A stretch of 8,704 nt of DNA from Verrucomicrobiota bacterium (GTDB lineage: Bacteria > Verrucomicrobiota > Verrucomicrobiia > Limisphaerales > JAHEOI01). The DNA is taken from the NCBI GenBank assembly GCA_018610125.1, contig JAHEOI010000044.1:1-8704 (forward strand). Direction: 5' to 3'. The notes under the pieces are model-generated. The model was not told where the DNA came from. It worked only from the letters and a program-made list of their open reading frames with translations, and searched no databases. Below are positions 7,178 to 8,704 of the stretch, piece after piece (the first letter of the stretch is position 1; each line of letters begins with the position of its first letter). A program made the translations under genes and the position numbers.

Positions 7178-8059
7178 ATGAACAGAGGACTGCAAGTTGT
7201 TGGTGCAATAATACTGATCTCGATTCTCGTCCCGATTTCGACGGCGGTTTCTGCGGATTCAAGCGGGCAATTGAGCTGGGATGCCAAGAAAAAGAAGAAG
7301 GAGGTGGAAGCGGGGACTTCGGAGGCGACATTCCGATTTCACGTGACCAACGAGGCCGGCAAGGCGGTAACGGTCAAAAAGATCCGGACTTCTTGCGGGT
7401 GCACGGTCGCAAAGGCACCATCAATGCCGTGGGAGCTTGCTCCAAAGGAAGGGGGTGAGATTGACGTGACGATGGATCTGCGTGGGAAAATGGGGAGAAT
7501 CACGAAGTCGATATTCGTGGACACGTCAATTGGGATGGAGTCATTGACTGTTCAGGTGAAGATGCCGCGCATGGCAAGGGCTGGAACCGGATTAAGCCGG
7601 CGGCAACGGAACCAATTGAAGGCCTTGCGAGATCCGAGAGCCATTTTCAAGAATGATTGCGCTCAATGTCATGTCAAGCCGGCGCAGGGCGAGTATGGGA
7701 AGACACTTTACCAAGCTGCCTGTGCGATCTGTCACGAGGCCCATAATCGGGCCTCGATGGTTCCCGATCTGAGGGAGCTTGACCACCCGACCGGGCGCGA
7801 ATTTTGGAGGCGATGGGTCACCCATGGGAAAGAGGGGACGATGATGCCCGGATTCGCCCGTTCCGAGGGCGGACCATTAACAGAAAAGCAGGTCGATTCC
7901 CTTGTCGAGTATCTTCAGGAGACCATGAGCGACGGCTCGTCAAACGAGCTGCAGGCGGGCGCATCCGAGGCGATCTCGGCTGAGGAAGCGGCAGCCGAGG
8001 GGGATACGTCGGCGGGTATGTTTTTGCCCGTTCCGTCGTTGTTCGAAGACGACGAGTGA
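7178..8059 (+). CDS. Exported DUF1573 domain-diheme cytochrome c fusion
   Basis: 293 residues. A signal peptide covers about 1-26 (VVGAIILISILVPISTAVSA). Residues 30-130 form a DUF1573 beta-sandwich-like domain with its hallmark TSCGCTVAKA (Cys73, Cys75) and a lysine-rich run AKKKKKEVE before it. Residues 150-250 hold two CxxCH motifs only 21 residues apart: CAQCH (161-165) and CAICH (182-186). The second fits a class I cytochrome c, with GKTLYQAACAICH ahead of it and MMPGF (222-226) supplying the likely methionine ligand, then a final helix, LTEKQVDSLVEYLQETM. The tail is acidic and Ala/Glu-rich. It is probably a periplasmic electron carrier; partner and pathway are unknown. No good ribosome site precedes ATG 7178, so translation may be weak or coupled to the hydrolase 21 bases upstream. 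The domain calls are firm; the role is inference. Confidence 0.9.
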   Translation: MNRGLQVVGAIILISILVPISTAVSADSSGQLSWDAKKKKKEVEAGTSEATFRFHVTNEAGKAVTVKKIRTSCGCTVAKAPSMPWELAPKEGGEIDVTMDLRGKMGRITKSIFVDTSIGMESLTVQVKMPRMARAGTGLSRRQRNQLKALRDPRAIFKNDCAQCHVKPAQGEYGKTLYQAACAICHEAHNRASMVPDLRELDHPTGREFWRRWVTHGKEGTMMPGFARSEGGPLTEKQVDSLVEYLQETMSDGSSNELQAGASEAISAEEAAAEGDTSAGMFLPVPSLFEDDE

Positions 8060-8065
8060 GTTGTT

Positions 8066-8704
8066 TTGAAAGGGTTGTTTATCACATTTGAGGGGAGCGA
8101 GGGGTGTGGTAAATCGACACAACTGTCTCGGCTCGGCAAGCAGCTCCGGGAGAAAGGCTATCGCGTGAGAGAGCTCCGGGAACCGGGCGGAACGCCTGTG
8201 GGCGAAGAGATCCGGCAAACTCTGAAGCACAGCCATCATGAAACCGAAATGTGTCCGGAGACCGAGCTGTTGCTGATGAATGCCAGTCGCGCCCAATTGG
8301 TGCGCGAAGTGATTCGGCCCGCGCTTGCCGACGGGGAGATTGTCCTCTGTGACCGCTTCTTCGATTCGACCGTGGCGTATCAGGGTTACGGACGGCAGCT
8401 CGATCTCTCCAAGGTGCAATCCATTATTGATTTTGCCGTTGCTCCGAATCAGCCCGACTTGACCCTCCTCCTGCGCATTCCCGGTGACCTAAGTCGAACG
8501 AGACGAGCGCGGCGGTTGCCTGAAGGCGAGGGGTGGGATCGGTTTGAAAGCGCCGATCACGCCTTTTTTGAGCGAGTCAATCGGGGATATGAGGCGATTG
8601 CGGCAGCGAATCCGGAACGCGTTCAACCGATCGACGGCGCCCAAGGTGTCGAGGAGGTCGCCTGCGCCGTCTGGGAGCGTGTCGATGCCTTGGTTAGGTG
8701 CCAC
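8066..8704 (+). CDS. tmk: Thymidylate kinase (dTMP kinase), C-terminal end cut by window
   Basis: The frame is open to the last base and gives 213 residues. Family motifs are clear: FITFEGSEGCGKSTQL with the P-loop at 10-18, REPGGT at 38-43, DRFFDSTVAYQG at 96-107 (usually DRYxxSSxAYQG), and an Arg-rich LID region RTRRARRLPE at 144-153. Thymidylate kinases are about 205-215 residues long, so the stop should lie just past the edge. The enzyme phosphorylates dTMP to dTDP with ATP in the cytoplasm, an essential step towards dTTP. TTG 8066 is chosen because an in-frame TGA ends at 8059 and no ATG or GTG occurs before the P-loop; TTG 8075 is the only other early start. The gene begins six bases after the stop of the cytochrome gene, which suggests coupling. 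Confidence 0.96.
   Translation, partial: MKGLFITFEGSEGCGKSTQLSRLGKQLREKGYRVRELREPGGTPVGEEIRQTLKHSHHETEMCPETELLLMNASRAQLVREVIRPALADGEIVLCDRFFDSTVAYQGYGRQLDLSKVQSIIDFAVAPNQPDLTLLLRIPGDLSRTRRARRLPEGEGWDRFESADHAFFERVNRGYEAIAAANPERVQPIDGAQGVEEVACAVWERVDALVRCH

Overview
The window is a gene-dense bacterial segment of moderate to high GC, apparently from a Gram-negative-type cell: it encodes periplasmic c-type cytochromes, signal peptides and an inner-membrane stress system. The acetyl-xylan-esterase-like hydrolase, the DUF1573/cytochrome c fusion and the multiheme/TPR cytochrome recall the PVC group (Verrucomicrobiota/Planctomycetota). That assignment is a low-confidence inference from family impressions. 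The Psp proteins by contrast look proteobacterial.

Left part (1-1813): a complete-looking phage-shock-protein control unit. The left edge cuts a minus-strand pspF, of which the first 50 codons are visible. A 213-bp gap separates it from pspA. The gap holds a very good sigma-54 promoter (TGGCAC-N5-GTGCT) and, at the distance expected for enhancer sites, an inverted repeat. pspA, pspB and pspC follow on the plus strand, with pspB and pspC overlapping. By analogy with Escherichia coli, PspF would activate sigma-54 RNA polymerase, PspA would hold PspF in check, and PspB/PspC would sense membrane damage and draw PspA away.

Middle (1814-4872): a 230-bp convergent gap with weak hairpins, then a large minus-strand gene for a 942-residue protein. 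It has five predicted membrane helices, five CxxCH haem-c motifs, a probably beta-rich middle region and a C-terminal TPR region. Four histidines in helices 2 and 4 are placed as two possible bis-His haem-b sites, so the protein may carry electrons from the membrane to the periplasm in one chain.

Right part (4873-8704): after a divergent gap, three plus-strand genes lie close together: an exported alpha/beta hydrolase of the acetyl xylan esterase type with a second, degenerate-looking hydrolase-like half; an exported DUF1573 protein fused to a two-CxxCH cytochrome c; and thymidylate kinase (tmk), which starts with TTG six bases after the preceding stop and runs off the right edge. The short gaps suggest co-transcription, although the functions are unrelated. 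No RNA genes, insertion sequences or CRISPR arrays were seen.
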